A DNA stretch of 64,000 bases, taken from assembly GCF_016102285.1 (NCBI RefSeq), contig NZ_JACFOY010000001.1:1798001-1862000 (forward strand), read 5' to 3'. The stretch is from Bartonella sp. M0177 (GTDB lineage: Bacteria > Pseudomonadota > Alphaproteobacteria > Rhizobiales > Rhizobiaceae). The position numbers were made by a program, and so were the translations under genes. Positions 18,844-27,977 of the stretch are shown here, in pieces (the first letter of the stretch is position 1; every line of letters starts with the position of its first letter). The notes under the pieces were generated by a model. That model worked only from the letters and a program-made list of their open reading frames with translations. It was not told the origin of the DNA and did no database searches.

Positions 18844-19536
18844 ATGAAGAAATTGATCGGTAGCAGTATCGTTGCCATCGCAGCAGCTCTCAGCTTCTCA
18901 GGTTCAGCTTCGGCTGCCGATGTTCAGAGTGCAAAGCCTGTTGTTCAGGAAGCCCAGAGCCCATGGCAGATCCGCGTTCGCGCTCTCGGCGTTGTACCGC
19001 GTGACAAAGGTCATGTTAATGGTGTTCCCGGTTCGGAATTGAACTTCTCGAGCACAGTTATCCCTGAACTCGACATCACCTACTACTTCACCAACAACAT
19101 TGCTGCCGAATTGATTTTGGGTACAACCTATTCGTCAATTGATGGCCGTGGTTCAATCGGTAGCATCGGTAAAGTTGGTAAAACATGGATTTTGCCTCCG
19201 ACCCTTACTCTTCAATACCACTTCACCAATTTCGGTGCGTTCAAGCCATATGTTGGCGCTGGTGTTAACTACACAATCTTCTACAACGAAGATGGCAACG
19301 ACGCTTCTCGTGATAGCAAAAGACGCATCACCGGTCTTGACATCGACAACACATGGGGCGGCGCTGTTCAAGTTGGTTTCGACTACATGCTCGACCAACA
19401 CTGGGGCTTCAACATGGATGTCAAGAAACTTTACCTTCGTCCAGACTTTGACGCTAAGCTCAATGGCGCCAAGATCAGTGGTAAAGCCGATCTTGATCCT
19501 TGGCTAATCGGCGCTGGTGTAACCTATCGCTTCTAA
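18844..19536 (+). CDS. ompW: OmpW-family outer membrane protein
   Basis: OmpW is a small eight-stranded beta-barrel in the outer membrane, thought to pass hydrophobic or small compounds. The 230-residue precursor has a signal peptide ending in ASA (about residue 28). It then has the family start SPWQIRVRALGVVPRD, the ITYYFTNNIAAELI strand, FKPYVGAGVNYTIFY, and a terminal aromatic residue (TYRF) as needed for barrel assembly. I chose the ATG at 18844 because AGGAG stands 8 nt upstream; an earlier ATG at 18817 lacks a site. Perfect FNR box upstream and a strong terminator downstream make it a monocistronic, probably oxygen-regulated gene. Confidence 0.93.
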   Translation: MKKLIGSSIVAIAAALSFSGSASAADVQSAKPVVQEAQSPWQIRVRALGVVPRDKGHVNGVPGSELNFSSTVIPELDITYYFTNNIAAELILGTTYSSIDGRGSIGSIGKVGKTWILPPTLTLQYHFTNFGAFKPYVGAGVNYTIFYNEDGNDASRDSKRRITGLDIDNTWGGAVQVGFDYMLDQHWGFNMDVKKLYLRPDFDAKLNGAKISGKADLDPWLIGAGVTYRF

Positions 19537-19588
19537 TAAAGGCGGGGGCTTGATAAAGTAAATTGAGGGGGCTTGGTTTACTTTTCAC

Positions 19589-19619
19589 AAAAAAGGACGC
19601 TATCGAGCGTCCTTTTTTT
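19589..19619 (+). terminator. Rho-independent terminator of ompW
   Basis: The stem AGGACGCT/AGCGTCCT with loop ATCG is flanked by an A-run before and seven T after, a textbook intrinsic terminator. It starts 53 bp after the ompW stop. Confidence 0.93.
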
Positions 19620-19662
19620 GTGCCTGTTTTCTTTTTCTGATCATGCTTTTCGAAAAATCGAC

Positions 19663-19734
19663 CTCTGTGACCAAAGCAATCTCTGTGGAAAAATTAACCT
19701 CTGTCGCGAAATCGTTTTCTGTGGAGAAATCGGC
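19663..19734. repeat. 18-bp tandem repeat, four copies
   Basis: CTCTGTG-like units begin at 19663, 19681, 19699 and 19717 with an exact 18-bp period (the last starts TTCTGTGG). The rest of the unit is A-rich. Read in frame it gives a six-residue repeat (TSVTKA, ISVEKL, TSVAKS, FSVEKS). The array lies just past the ompW terminator in a 1-kb gene-free stretch. Confidence 0.85.
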
Positions 19735-20082
19735 GACAATTTCCAACAAATTTTTCTCTCAAGCGTTACAAAAAAACTGCTTTGCCAAAGGGAAACGTTT
19801 TATTTGCAAGCTTTGGCAAGCTTCACTTTGCCCGATAAAATTCCGCGTTGAAAATTTTACTGTCCGCTTTTCCAAAATCGGGAAATTGGAATGGCTGATT
19901 TTTCCTGGAGGAGGTTTCGGACAGCTTTCACTGTAAAACCATGACCTCCGTTAACAAGCAATCTCCGCTTGATTGCCCTCCCATCAGACAGAGTAATTAC
20001 GCTTCCGGTTAACCGGAATAACTATATTTTTCTTGGGAAAGCATTCCATTTTTCCGTTAAAAATATTCAACCGGCTTGCTTT

Positions 20083-20457
20083 ACTTTCCGGAAAGCGCCC
20101 GCGGCTCTGAAACGTAAAATCTTAAGCTGAAAAACGTTCGGACTTTGCGGCTCCTAAACGCGTTGCAACTATTTATTTAAATCCCGTTGCTGTCGACATG
20201 CTCGAAGACTGGTCTTTTCCGCAAATCAAATCCGGTTGCAGTTTTGCTAGCTCGCCTCTTTTTAACGTAGGGAGACTGACCGCTCGACTTTCCGGAAACT
20301 GCCCTCGGTTCTGGAACTAAAAGTCTAAAGCTCGAAAAAGGTTAAGGGCTTTGCGGCTCCTTCAAAGGCGTTGAAACTATTTATCGTATTTCCATCACTG
20401 CCCATATGCACAAAGACCCGACCTTTTTAAAAAACTCAAATCCGGTTGCGGTTTGGT
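20083..20457. repeat. Imperfect direct repeat of about 165 bp, two copies
   Basis: Copy 1 spans about 20083-20246 and copy 2 about 20287-20457. Both begin ACTTTCCGGAAA, share blocks such as CTTTGCGGCTCC and AACTATTTAT, and end TCAAATCCGGTTGC followed by GTTT-rich sequence. The offset is 204 bp at the start and 210 bp at the end, so small indels have built up. No protein frame is conserved between copies. It may be an old duplication of a small RNA gene or other non-coding element. Confidence 0.75.
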
Positions 20458-20631
20458 ATTTTGTTATCTTTTAAGGCGTTCAGGTAAATAACTGTCTCTT
20501 TTTGCTGCTATTTATAGCTTTACAAGCTATTCATCACCTTTATTTGCCATCTTTGTCTTTATAATCTTTTCTTTACCAACAGTTGTTGTTTTTTTGTTGC
20601 CTATTTTTATTGTCTCGCTATGTTCAGTGGA

Positions 20632-21525
20632 ATGTTTCACTTGGCTCATATATCCGACATTCATTTGTCGCCACTTCCTGCCCCTCGTTTTTTCGAGCTC
20701 ATAGGAAAGCGTTTAACCGGTTATATAAACTGGAAGAAAAACCGTACCGGTGAAATGGGACGGCAAACGCTTGATGCTTTGATGGAAAGTATCAAACAAA
20801 AACAGGCTGACCACCTCGTTATTTCCGGAGATCTCGTCAATCTCTCTTTGCCAAGAGAATTCGCTGCTGCAAAAGACTGGCTTGTGGCGCAAGGCCCCGC
20901 AAGCGATATTTCGCTGACCTTCGGCAATCACGATGCCTATGTGGGGGGTGCTTTTAAAAAAGCCTGCAAAACCTTCCGGCCGTGGATTACCAGTGAAGAA
21001 GCGCATGCATGGAGTGCCGTTTTTCCCTATATGCGTGTTCGCGATCAGGTGGCTATTATCGCGGTTTCTTCAGCCATTGCCACACCGCCTTTTTTTGCAA
21101 CCGGACGTTTCGATAGCGCTCAAGCCTATCATCTGGCCGATCTTCTACGTGAAGCAAAAGAACGTAATCTTTTCCGAATGGTAATGATTCACCACCCGCC
21201 TTATAAAAATGCAACTTATTGGCATAAAAAATTATGGGGCATTGAACGTTTCCAGCGCGTCATTAAACAACAAGGTGTCGAACTTATTCTTCATGGGCAT
21301 ACGCATGTTCCCTCTCTTGAACATATTGAAGGGAAAGAACGTGATGTTCCGGTTGTTGGCGTTGCTTCTGCCTCGCAAGCCTTTGGCGGCAAAAAGCCTC
21401 CCGCCAATTACAACTGGTTTACAATCGATGGAGATTGTGAAAGCTGGCATTGCGGTCTTGAACGCTATACTATCGTCAATAAAGAAAACGAAATCCACTG
21501 CACCGAAAAAATCACGCTTTTTTAA
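20632..21525 (+). CDS. Calcineurin-like metallophosphoesterase
   Basis: The 297-residue protein has the full set of dimetal phosphoesterase motifs: DIH (ISDIHLS), GDLVN, GNHD, HHPP and GHTH. It should hydrolyse phosphate esters or diesters in the cytosol, but the substrate is unknown. I placed the start at the ATG at 20632, because family members begin MF(R/H)LAHISDIHL. An ATG four codons upstream is equally open, and neither has a good ribosome site. It is preceded by about 1 kb without genes and stands alone. Confidence 0.85.
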   Translation: MFHLAHISDIHLSPLPAPRFFELIGKRLTGYINWKKNRTGEMGRQTLDALMESIKQKQADHLVISGDLVNLSLPREFAAAKDWLVAQGPASDISLTFGNHDAYVGGAFKKACKTFRPWITSEEAHAWSAVFPYMRVRDQVAIIAVSSAIATPPFFATGRFDSAQAYHLADLLREAKERNLFRMVMIHHPPYKNATYWHKKLWGIERFQRVIKQQGVELILHGHTHVPSLEHIEGKERDVPVVGVASASQAFGGKKPPANYNWFTIDGDCESWHCGLERYTIVNKENEIHCTEKITLF

Positions 21526-22019
21526 TGCATTCGAGCTAAGGCCTTCCAGCAATTTGCCTTTATCCGCCTTTAACACAGCGGATTTTAAATACTGCCGGCG
21601 TTTAAAATAACGGTAGCATTTTAAATAACGATAACGCGGCAGGAATCGGTTTTGCTTGCCCTGGATTTCTATGTTTTTCCGGACTTTTTATGTCGATCGT
21701 TTTGTCACACCCGTGAGGCGCGATTGCTTCCGATCGTTTTTCGCTATCTTTCTTATTTCGGACGCCCTGTTTTTCGTGGCGAATAAAAAGCGTGGTTTGT
21801 TCTCCCCTATTCAGAGGGCTAAATAAGGTGAATTAAGTGTTTTGAAGTGGTGAGACGGCTTAACCGTTATGAATTAGTAAGAGGACGACACGCTACATCG
21901 GCGTTCTAAAATGGCTTTTTGACGAGACTATTCAAACTTCCGCTAGCAACTTGCCAAATGCCGGTTACTGTTTTCGCGTGATTAAAAGGTTCGAGAAGTT
22001 GATGGGGGTCGACAGGTTA
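21526..22019. other. Convergent intergenic stretch
   Basis: About 490 bp lie between the convergent metallophosphoesterase and leuA genes. At 21583-21635 the phrase TTTTAAATA/TTTAAAATAACGG/TTTTAAATAACG recurs three times at roughly 20-bp spacing. I see no gene. Confidence 0.4.
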
Positions 22020-22062
22020 ACGGGCGGCAAAGTCAAGACATGAAGTCTTTATTGCCGCCCGT
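22020..22062 (-). terminator. Hairpin just past leuA
   Basis: The arms ACGGGCGGCAA (22020-22030) and TTGCCGCCCGT (22052-22062) pair perfectly over 11 bp, with an inner AAGAC/GTCTT stem. It begins 7 bp beyond the leuA stop on the minus strand. The T-run is weak (GTTAACC), so it may rely on stem strength or protect the mRNA end. Confidence 0.65.
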
Positions 22063-22068
22063 AAAACA

Positions 22069-23766
22069 TTAAAGTTTCAACCGGTTAACTGCTGAAACGA
22101 TAGCATCGAGCGAAGCTGTCGTAATGTTTTCATCAATGGCAACGCCGAAGATTTTGCCTTCCGGATAGGCTATTTCCATATAACAAATGGCTTTTGCATC
22201 CGAACCACGTTGCAAAGAATGTTCCGAATAATCAACAACCGAAAGCTTTTTATCGAGATATTTCGAAAAAGCATCGATAAAGCCGTCTACCAGACCGGTA
22301 CCGCTTCCCTTGATGGTTTTTTCTTTTCCGTGATCGGTAATTGTTGCCGTCACATCAATGCGACCTTTTTCCTTCGGATCTGCTTTTGTCTTATAGTCGA
22401 CAAAACCGAAACGGCCTTTATCCTGTTTGACATAAGTCTTGACGAATTCGTCATAAATCCGCTTCGACGGCAGCTCTTTGCCTTCTTTATCAGTGATATG
22501 CTGGATAACATCGCGAAATTCAATTTGCAAAGCGCGCGGCAGGTTCAGACCGTAATCGGATTGCAGAATATAGGCAATGCCACCTTTGCCCGATTGCGAA
22601 TTGATGCGGATAATGGCTTCATAGCTTCTGCCGACATCTTGCGGATCAATCGGCAGATAAGGCACTTCCCACAAAGTCTTGTTCGACTTTTTCATTGCCT
22701 TCATGCCTTTATTGATCGCATCCTGATGCGAACCCGAAAAAGCGGTATAAACCAGTTCACCCACATAAGGGTGGCGCTCCGGAATTCTGAGCTGGTTACA
22801 ATATTCATAGACTTCCTTGATTTTCTCGATATTCGAGCAATCAAGCTCCGGATCAACGCCTTGGGTAAACATATTCAATGCCAGAGCGACAACGTCCACA
22901 TTGCCGGTCCGTTCGCCATTTCCGAACAGTGTCCCTTCAACACGATCGGCACCGGCAAGCAGGCCCAATTCGGTGGCCGCAATGCCACAACCACGGTCAT
23001 TATGCGGATGCAGAGAAATCAGAACACTGTCACGCCGGTCAATATTGCGCCCCATCCATTCGATTTCGTCGGCATAGATATTGGGAGTCGACATTTCAAC
23101 CGTGGAAGGCAAATTCAAAATCATTTTATTGTCGGGCGTCGGATTAACAATTTCGATGACGGCGTTCGAAATTTCCAGCGCTACTTCAAGCTCGGTACCG
23201 GTGAAACTTTCCGGCGAATACTCGAAACGGTAATGTTTACCGGCTTTGGCAGCCATATCCATGACCATTTTTGCAGCATCGGTTGCGATTTTTTTAACGC
23301 CTTGAACATCTTTTCCGAACACAACCCGCCGCTGCAATTCGCTGGTCGAATTGTAAAAATGCACAATCGGGTGGTTGGCTCCTTCCAGCGCCTCGAATGT
23401 GCGGGTAATCAATTCCGGACGGCATTGAACCAGAACCTGCAAGCTCACATTTTCAGGAACATTGCCATGTTCGATACACCAGCGCGCGAAGTCGAAATCG
23501 GTTTGCGAAGCCGAAGGAAAACCGATTTCGATTTCCGGAAAGCCCATTTCCAAAAGCAGGCGGAACATGCGTTCTTTACGGTCTTGTCCCATAGGGTCAA
23601 TCAAAGCCTGATTACCATCACGCAGATCGACAGAACACCAGATTGGCGCTTTTTCGATACGTTTGTCAGGCCATTGGCGATTTTCCAATGTCACTTGCGG
23701 GTAAGGTTGATATTTTTGCGATGCTGTCGGCATGCCTTTTTGTGAAAAATTCGGGGAAATACTCAT
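22069..23766 (-). CDS. leuA: 2-isopropylmalate synthase (long LeuA type)
   Basis: LeuA condenses acetyl-CoA with 2-oxoisovalerate, the first committed step to leucine. The 565-residue protein is the longer type found in Actinobacteria and some Alphaproteobacteria. It has the catalytic DLRDGNQAL (47-55), the metal-binding SLHPHNDRGCG, and the C-terminal regulatory LeuA dimer domain from about residue 430 (GRIDVTATI...KGSGTGLVDGFIDAF). It stands alone. The upstream 220 bp encode a leader peptide with a run of four Leu codons and alternative hairpins, so expression is likely controlled by leucine-dependent attenuation. Confidence 0.96.
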   Translation of the reverse strand: MSISPNFSQKGMPTASQKYQPYPQVTLENRQWPDKRIEKAPIWCSVDLRDGNQALIDPMGQDRKERMFRLLLEMGFPEIEIGFPSASQTDFDFARWCIEHGNVPENVSLQVLVQCRPELITRTFEALEGANHPIVHFYNSTSELQRRVVFGKDVQGVKKIATDAAKMVMDMAAKAGKHYRFEYSPESFTGTELEVALEISNAVIEIVNPTPDNKMILNLPSTVEMSTPNIYADEIEWMGRNIDRRDSVLISLHPHNDRGCGIAATELGLLAGADRVEGTLFGNGERTGNVDVVALALNMFTQGVDPELDCSNIEKIKEVYEYCNQLRIPERHPYVGELVYTAFSGSHQDAINKGMKAMKKSNKTLWEVPYLPIDPQDVGRSYEAIIRINSQSGKGGIAYILQSDYGLNLPRALQIEFRDVIQHITDKEGKELPSKRIYDEFVKTYVKQDKGRFGFVDYKTKADPKEKGRIDVTATITDHGKEKTIKGSGTGLVDGFIDAFSKYLDKKLSVVDYSEHSLQRGSDAKAICYMEIAYPEGKIFGVAIDENITTASLDAIVSAVNRLKL

Positions 23767-23838
23767 GATCTATGCTCGTCTGAAACACCGATAACCGGTT
23801 GATATTTTAAAAGGAAGATTGTTGAAGAGGAGCATTTA

Positions 23839-23886
23839 CGCCGGCAGGTAACGACCGCCGGGCGCCCCTCACCGGCCCCGGCAGTC
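23839..23886 (-). promoter_or_regulatory. leuA attenuator: two mutually exclusive hairpins
   Basis: On the minus strand, hairpin A pairs GACTGCCGGG (23886-23877) with CCCGGCGGTC (23862-23853). Hairpin B pairs CGCC(C)GGC (23864-23857) with GCCGGCG (23845-23839). Both use the same CCCGGC segment, so only one can form. The 5' arm of hairpin A is the last part of the leader coding sequence, so ribosome position would select the structure. Hairpin B is not followed by a clear T-run, so it might act on termination or on the leuA start. Confidence 0.6.
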
Positions 23887-23988
23887 GCTCATAAGCCCGA
23901 GAAGAAGCAAATTTGAAGGCAAAGCACAAAAGCCCGCATCGCTGATGCGGTCAAAATCCAACAATTTTTGTGTGCCATAATTTTTCAT
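23869..23988 (-). CDS. leuL: leuA leader peptide
   Basis: This 39-residue frame ends SNLLLLGLMSDCRGR, with four consecutive Leu codons (27-30) and further leucines at 9, 10, 23 and 32. It lies 102 bp before leuA and runs into the attenuator hairpins, as expected for a leucine sensor. There is no ribosome site before the ATG. Instead, a promoter is placed so that transcription would start at or next to the A of the ATG, suggesting a leaderless message. A shorter start cannot be excluded. Confidence 0.75.
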   Translation of the reverse strand: MKNYGTQKLLDFDRISDAGFCALPSNLLLLGLMSDCRGR

Positions 23989-23995
23989 GGGCGAA

Positions 23996-24024
23996 AATAT
24001 GACATAGCTTTTTTTCAAGTGCAA
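23996..24024 (-). promoter_or_regulatory. Putative leuL-leuA promoter
   Basis: On the minus strand TTGCAC (24024-24019) and CATATT (24001-23996) are separated by 17 bp. The predicted start site falls about at 23988, the first base of the leader ATG. Confidence 0.55.
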
Positions 24025-24140
24025 CCCGTTTTATCAAAGCTTCACCGGTTCGTGTTCAAAATTGCGTGGCCGGTCGCTTGATGCCTTGCTTTTTGCGATT
24101 GAAGCCCGAAATTCAAGTCTTGCAATTCAATAGGCACGGT

Positions 24141-24716
24141 TCACAATTTCAAACGGCGACGCAGCTCGTTGATCAACAGAGCTGTTTTCATGTCGTTGAT
24201 TTGTCCTTTTTCGTTAAGCTTGATTGCCTCTTCAACAGCCATTTCAACAATGTCGAGATTTTCTCCTTCATTGGCGAGCCCTCCGCCTGAAAAACGGTGG
24301 TCTTGCGGGCGATAACGGGCAAGATAAAGCCAAAGCTGTTCGGTTGAAAATCCCGGAGTTGTGAAGCCTTTGAAAACCAGTTCGAGATTATGGATCTGGT
24401 AGCCTAATTCCTCTTTTGCTTCGCGCAGCATGGTTTCATCGGCCGATTCGTCTTTTTCAATGTGGCCGGCACAAGCTTCCAGCACATACATGGAACCGGA
24501 TGCAAGATAGACAGGCGCACGAAACTGCTTGACAAAAAGCACTGTTTTTCTTTCCTCGTCATAAGGCAAAACGGCAGCACCATTGCGATTATGGTAGGTT
24601 TCACGCTTTACTGTCCTCCATTCGCCAGCAGCATCTTGCTGCTCATAGGAAACGGCCGTCAGTTTTGTCCAATGGTCGGATAATACAGTTTCTTTCAAAT
24701 TTCTGATTTTTAACAT
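24141..24716 (-). CDS. Nudix hydrolase (NudK/ADP-ribose pyrophosphatase type)
   Basis: The 191-residue protein has a perfect Nudix box, GHIEKDESADETMLREAKEELG (in the middle of the chain), preceded by VKQFRAPVYLASG. This pattern is typical of the NudK/NudF group that cleaves nucleotide-sugar or ADP-ribose pyrophosphates. The exact substrate is not readable. I chose the ATG at 24716, with GAGGAG 5-6 nt upstream, rather than the long open extension to 24845 that overlaps the preceding gene. It follows the cation efflux gene by 8 bp and ends the trpE(G) transcription unit. Confidence 0.88.
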   Translation of the reverse strand: MLKIRNLKETVLSDHWTKLTAVSYEQQDAAGEWRTVKRETYHNRNGAAVLPYDEERKTVLFVKQFRAPVYLASGSMYVLEACAGHIEKDESADETMLREAKEELGYQIHNLELVFKGFTTPGFSTEQLWLYLARYRPQDHRFSGGGLANEGENLDIVEMAVEEAIKLNEKGQINDMKTALLINELRRRLKL

Positions 24717-24724
24717 AATGCTCC

Positions 24725-25636
24725 TCATGCAATGGGAACGGCAGTGGTTCCCTTTGGCAGTTTTGCTTCCTCTTCCGGTTCGATATGAATGACAATACGT
24801 GCCTTTTCGATTTCTTGTCTGAGAGCATCTTCTATTCTGTTGCATATATCGTGGGCATCTCCCACCGTCATTTTGGAAGGAACCACCAGATGGAATTCGA
24901 TAAAGGTGACCTGACCGGCCACACGTGTGCGCAAATCATGCGCTTCGATAGCACCGGCTGCATGGCTTGAAATAATGTCTCTGATGCGCATTGTCTCTTC
25001 AAGCTCGACACCGACATCCATCAACCCCTGCACCGAATTGTTGATAACCTTCCAGCCTTGCCAGAGAATGTTCAAGGCCACAATAATAGCAAGCACGGGG
25101 TCGAGAATGGCCCAACCGCTCAAGATTGCCGCAAGAAGACCGGCAAGCACACCAAAAGAGGTAAAAACGTCGGTCATCAAATGCATACCGTCGGCTTTCA
25201 ATGCCGGAGAATGGGAAATTCTGCCCTGTTTTATTAAAACCAAAGCCCAGATTGCATTAATGACACTGGCAATAAGGTTGATTGCGAGCCCATAGCCTGG
25301 TTGTTCAGGCAAATGGGTCGAGGTAAGCAAAGGCCATGATTCATGCAAAATCATGATGGCGGCAACGAAAATCATTGCCCCTTCAAGAATTGCCGAAAAA
25401 TATTCTGCCTTGGTATGGCCGAAGGGGTGATCGTTATCGGCCGGTTTCATGCTGATAAGGATGGCAACATAAGCAGCAATTGCCGCAATGACATTGACAA
25501 TCGACTCCAGCGCATCGGAATAAAGAGCCACCGAGCCGGTTATATAATAAGCGAAATATTTGAGCGCAAAAACAACAATGGCAACAGGGATAGACCATAT
25601 TGCCAATTGTTTCAGCCTTGTATTCGCATCTGTCAT
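24725..25636 (-). CDS. Cation diffusion facilitator (divalent metal efflux)
   Basis: CDF proteins export Zn, Fe, Mn or similar ions in exchange for protons. The 303-residue protein has six hydrophobic segments. It has the family motif [14 protein letters not shown] in helix 2, the [13 protein letters not shown] loop, and a C-terminal cytosolic metal-sensing domain rich in His and Glu (from about residue 210). The ATG at 25636 overlaps the trpE(G) stop by 4 bp and has AAGAAGG 7 nt before it, so it is preferred over an ATG two codons upstream. Metal specificity is unknown. Its coupling to tryptophan synthesis is positional only. Confidence 0.9.
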   Translation of the reverse strand: MTDANTRLKQLAIWSIPVAIVVFALKYFAYYITGSVALYSDALESIVNVIAAIAAYVAILISMKPADNDHPFGHTKAEYFSAILEGAMIFVAAIMILHESWPLLTSTHLPEQPGYGLAINLIASVINAIWALVLIKQGRISHSPALKADGMHLMTDVFTSFGVLAGLLAAILSGWAILDPVLAIIVALNILWQGWKVINNSVQGLMDVGVELEETMRIRDIISSHAAGAIEAHDLRTRVAGQVTFIEFHLVVPSKMTVGDAHDICNRIEDALRQEIEKARIVIHIEPEEEAKLPKGTTAVPIA

Positions 25637-27813
25637 TGCCATGCCTTCTTAATTAGTCTTGAAACAACATTTTCAATGATTGCCATTCCGACATTTCCAC
25701 CGAGGCTCATAATTGATTCGGGATGGAATTGGACAGCGGCAATTGGCTGGCTTTTATGTTCGATTGCCATAATAACACCATCTGCGGTTTCTGCTGTCAC
25801 GTTAAATTCGGAAGGCAAGCGGCTCGGGTCGGCAAAAATCGAATGATAGCGGCCAACCGTTATTTCTTTCGGCAAATCCTTAAACAGCAGGGTTTCGCCG
25901 GTAATATGAATGCGCGACGGTTTGCCATGCATCGGTTGATCAAGCACCCGAAGGCTGCCGCCGAAAGCTTCTGTCAGTGCTTGAAGCCCCAGACAAACGC
26001 CGAAAATCGGAATTTTACGCGCCCTTGCTTTATTGATTGTGTCTTCACAATTGAAATCTTTCGGTGTTCCCGGTCCCGGTGACAAAACAACAAGATCGGG
26101 ATTGACCGTTTCAAACACTTTCTCATCAACCGGACTTCTTACCGTTGTCACCTTTGCGCCCGTCTCGCGGAAATAATTGGCAAGCGTGTGCACAAATGAA
26201 TCTTCATGGTCGACAAGCAGGATATTGATCCCCGTGCCGGGTTTTTCTTTCTCCTGCCTGACCGCTTTTGGCAAAGGTTTGGCGCTATCGCGAATAGCGG
26301 CAATCATGGCAGAGGCTTTGAGCTCTGTCTCTTTTTCTTCCTCTTCCGGATTGGAATCATAAAGTAATGTCGCGCCTGCTCTGACCGACGCCACACCATT
26401 CTTGATGCGCACGGTGCGAAGAGTAAGCCCCGTATTCATGTCGCCATTAAAGAAAATCATGCCGATAGCACCGGCATACCATGCACGCGCACTTCTTTCA
26501 TGGTTTTCGATAAAGCGCATAGCCCACAATTTCGGTGCACCGGTCACAGTCACAGCCCATGCATGCGACAAAAATGCGTCAAACGCATCAAGACCGTTCC
26601 GCAAGCGCCCCTCAATGTGATCGACAGTGTGAATAAGGCGCGAATACATTTCAATTTGTCGGCGCCCGATTACCCTCACCGAACCCGGTTCGCAAACGCG
26701 GCTTTTATCATTACGGTCAACATCCGAACACATGGTCAATTCCGACTCATCCTTTTTGGAATTGAGCAAAGCCAATATCTGTTCGGAATCGGCAATGGCA
26801 TCCTGCCCGCGTTTGATTGTTCCGGAAATCGGGCAGGTTTCAACCCGCCTTCCGGTCACCCGAACATACATTTCAGGCGAAGCGCCAACGAGATATTCCT
26901 GTTCTCCGAGATTTATAAAGAAAGAATAGGGAGATGGATTGGTAAGTTTCAATCTTCTGCTGATTGCCGAAGGACTTGCCGGACAAGCTTCATAAAAGGT
27001 TTGCCCCGGCACCACCTCGAAGAGGTCGCCGCGCTTGAAACTTTCCTTGGCTTCCCTCACCAGAGAAGCATATTCGCCCTTTTCATGATCGCCTTTTTGC
27101 GGAACGGCTTTGGCGGCTTTAAACGGCTTTTCTTCGGTATGACGAATTAAGCCTGAAGTTGTTTTTTCCCCTTCGGAAAATTCATAATTCTCTATCCATG
27201 CGCGTGCCGAATAATGGTCGACAATGAGAATGGAATCCGGCAGATAAAGCACCATATCCCGCTGGTCGTCAGGACGTTTTATTTTAAACTCGATGGGCTC
27301 GAACTGGAACGCAAGGTCATAGCCGAAAGCACCGTAAAGGCCGAGACTCTGGTCTTCTGTCGAATGGAAAATATCGCAAATAGCCCGCAACAGAGAAAAA
27401 ACCGATGGCATACGGGAGCGTTCTTCCTCGCTGAAGACACGACCCGGTTTTTTGACCGTAATTGCCAATTTGGCTTTTGTGCGCTCGGTTGCTTCCACGG
27501 CGTCGAGATTTTCAAGGCGTGGCCCGATCATATCAAGGATGATTTGACCGCGCTCGTTGAGCGCCTCGATTTTCATGTGGCGGCCGCGCGACGTAATGGC
27601 AATTGGCGGGTCGATAATGCCGGAATCCCAGCGTGTATAGCGCCCCGGATATTCATAATTTGATGAAAAAATTGCCCCACGGTGGCTATCAAGTGCATCA
27701 ACCATTTTGTCGATTGCACTTTCATAGGCAATATCCTCGCAAGAACGGCTAACTTTTATGTTCCCTTTCGTGCGGTATTCAAAAGCTTTTTCACCAGCCA
27801 TATTCTTTTCCAT
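25633..27813 (-). CDS. trpE(G): Anthranilate synthase, fused TrpE-TrpG
   Basis: The 726-residue protein joins both anthranilate synthase components, as in Rhizobiales, and makes anthranilate from chorismate and glutamine. The chorismate-binding half has [12 protein letters not shown], the [10 protein letters not shown] loop and [18 protein letters not shown]. From about residue 530 the class I amidotransferase part follows. It has the nucleophile in [15 protein letters not shown] (cysteine near 607) and the catalytic His-Glu in FHPESIMS near the end. The ATG at 27813 follows GGAG by 8 nt. A Trp-rich leader and terminator lie upstream, so it is controlled by attenuation. Confidence 0.96.
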   Translation of the reverse strand: MEKNMAGEKAFEYRTKGNIKVSRSCEDIAYESAIDKMVDALDSHRGAIFSSNYEYPGRYTRWDSGIIDPPIAITSRGRHMKIEALNERGQIILDMIGPRLENLDAVEATERTKAKLAITVKKPGRVFSEEERSRMPSVFSLLRAICDIFHSTEDQSLGLYGAFGYDLAFQFEPIEFKIKRPDDQRDMVLYLPDSILIVDHYSARAWIENYEFSEGEKTTSGLIRHTEEKPFKAAKAVPQKGDHEKGEYASLVREAKESFKRGDLFEVVPGQTFYEACPASPSAISRRLKLTNPSPYSFFINLGEQEYLVGASPEMYVRVTGRRVETCPISGTIKRGQDAIADSEQILALLNSKKDESELTMCSDVDRNDKSRVCEPGSVRVIGRRQIEMYSRLIHTVDHIEGRLRNGLDAFDAFLSHAWAVTVTGAPKLWAMRFIENHERSARAWYAGAIGMIFFNGDMNTGLTLRTVRIKNGVASVRAGATLLYDSNPEEEEKETELKASAMIAAIRDSAKPLPKAVRQEKEKPGTGINILLVDHEDSFVHTLANYFRETGAKVTTVRSPVDEKVFETVNPDLVVLSPGPGTPKDFNCEDTINKARARKIPIFGVCLGLQALTEAFGGSLRVLDQPMHGKPSRIHITGETLLFKDLPKEITVGRYHSIFADPSRLPSEFNVTAETADGVIMAIEHKSQPIAAVQFHPESIMSLGGNVGMAIIENVVSRLIKKAWQ

Positions 27814-27862
27814 ATTTGAAACTCCGTCCTGTTTTTAAGGTCACCACCGGAACGGAGTATAT

Positions 27863-27895
27863 AAAAAAGGCCGCCCGGTTTTCCGTCGCGACCTT
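27863..27895 (-). terminator. trp attenuator terminator
   Basis: On the minus strand AAGGTCGC pairs with GCGGCCTT (one G-U pair), with an inner CGG/CCG closed by AAAA, followed by six T. It lies between the trpL stop and the trpE(G) start, in the right place for a Trp-dependent attenuator. Confidence 0.85.
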
Positions 27896-27929
27896 GTCCT
27901 GAATTTTACGCACAAACAAGCTGAGGCCG

Positions 27930-27977
27930 CTAGAAGCAACCCCACCACCAGATCATGAATGTACGTTTATTGTTCAT
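27930..27977 (-). CDS. trpL: trp leader peptide
   Basis: This 15-residue peptide reads MNNKRTFMIWWWGCF, with three consecutive Trp codons. An AAAAGGA ribosome site stands a few bases before the ATG, and a TATAGA -10-like element lies at 28009-28004. It precedes an intrinsic terminator and trpE(G). Rhizobial trpL peptides have the same WWW run. In Sinorhizobium meliloti both the leader RNA and the peptide also act in trans, which may apply here. Confidence 0.88.
   Translation of the reverse strand: MNNKRTFMIWWWGCF

Noticed and set aside
22210-23745. A 511-codon open frame on plus opposite leuA
   Set aside because: It is a mirror of the leuA frame. It has no family motif, an odd composition rich in Arg, Asn, Phe and Ile, and no ribosome site, while leuA is unmistakable.
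23767-24140. T-box or other riboswitch before leuA
   Set aside because: There is no T-box core or other conserved riboswitch motif; the leucine-rich leader explains the region better.
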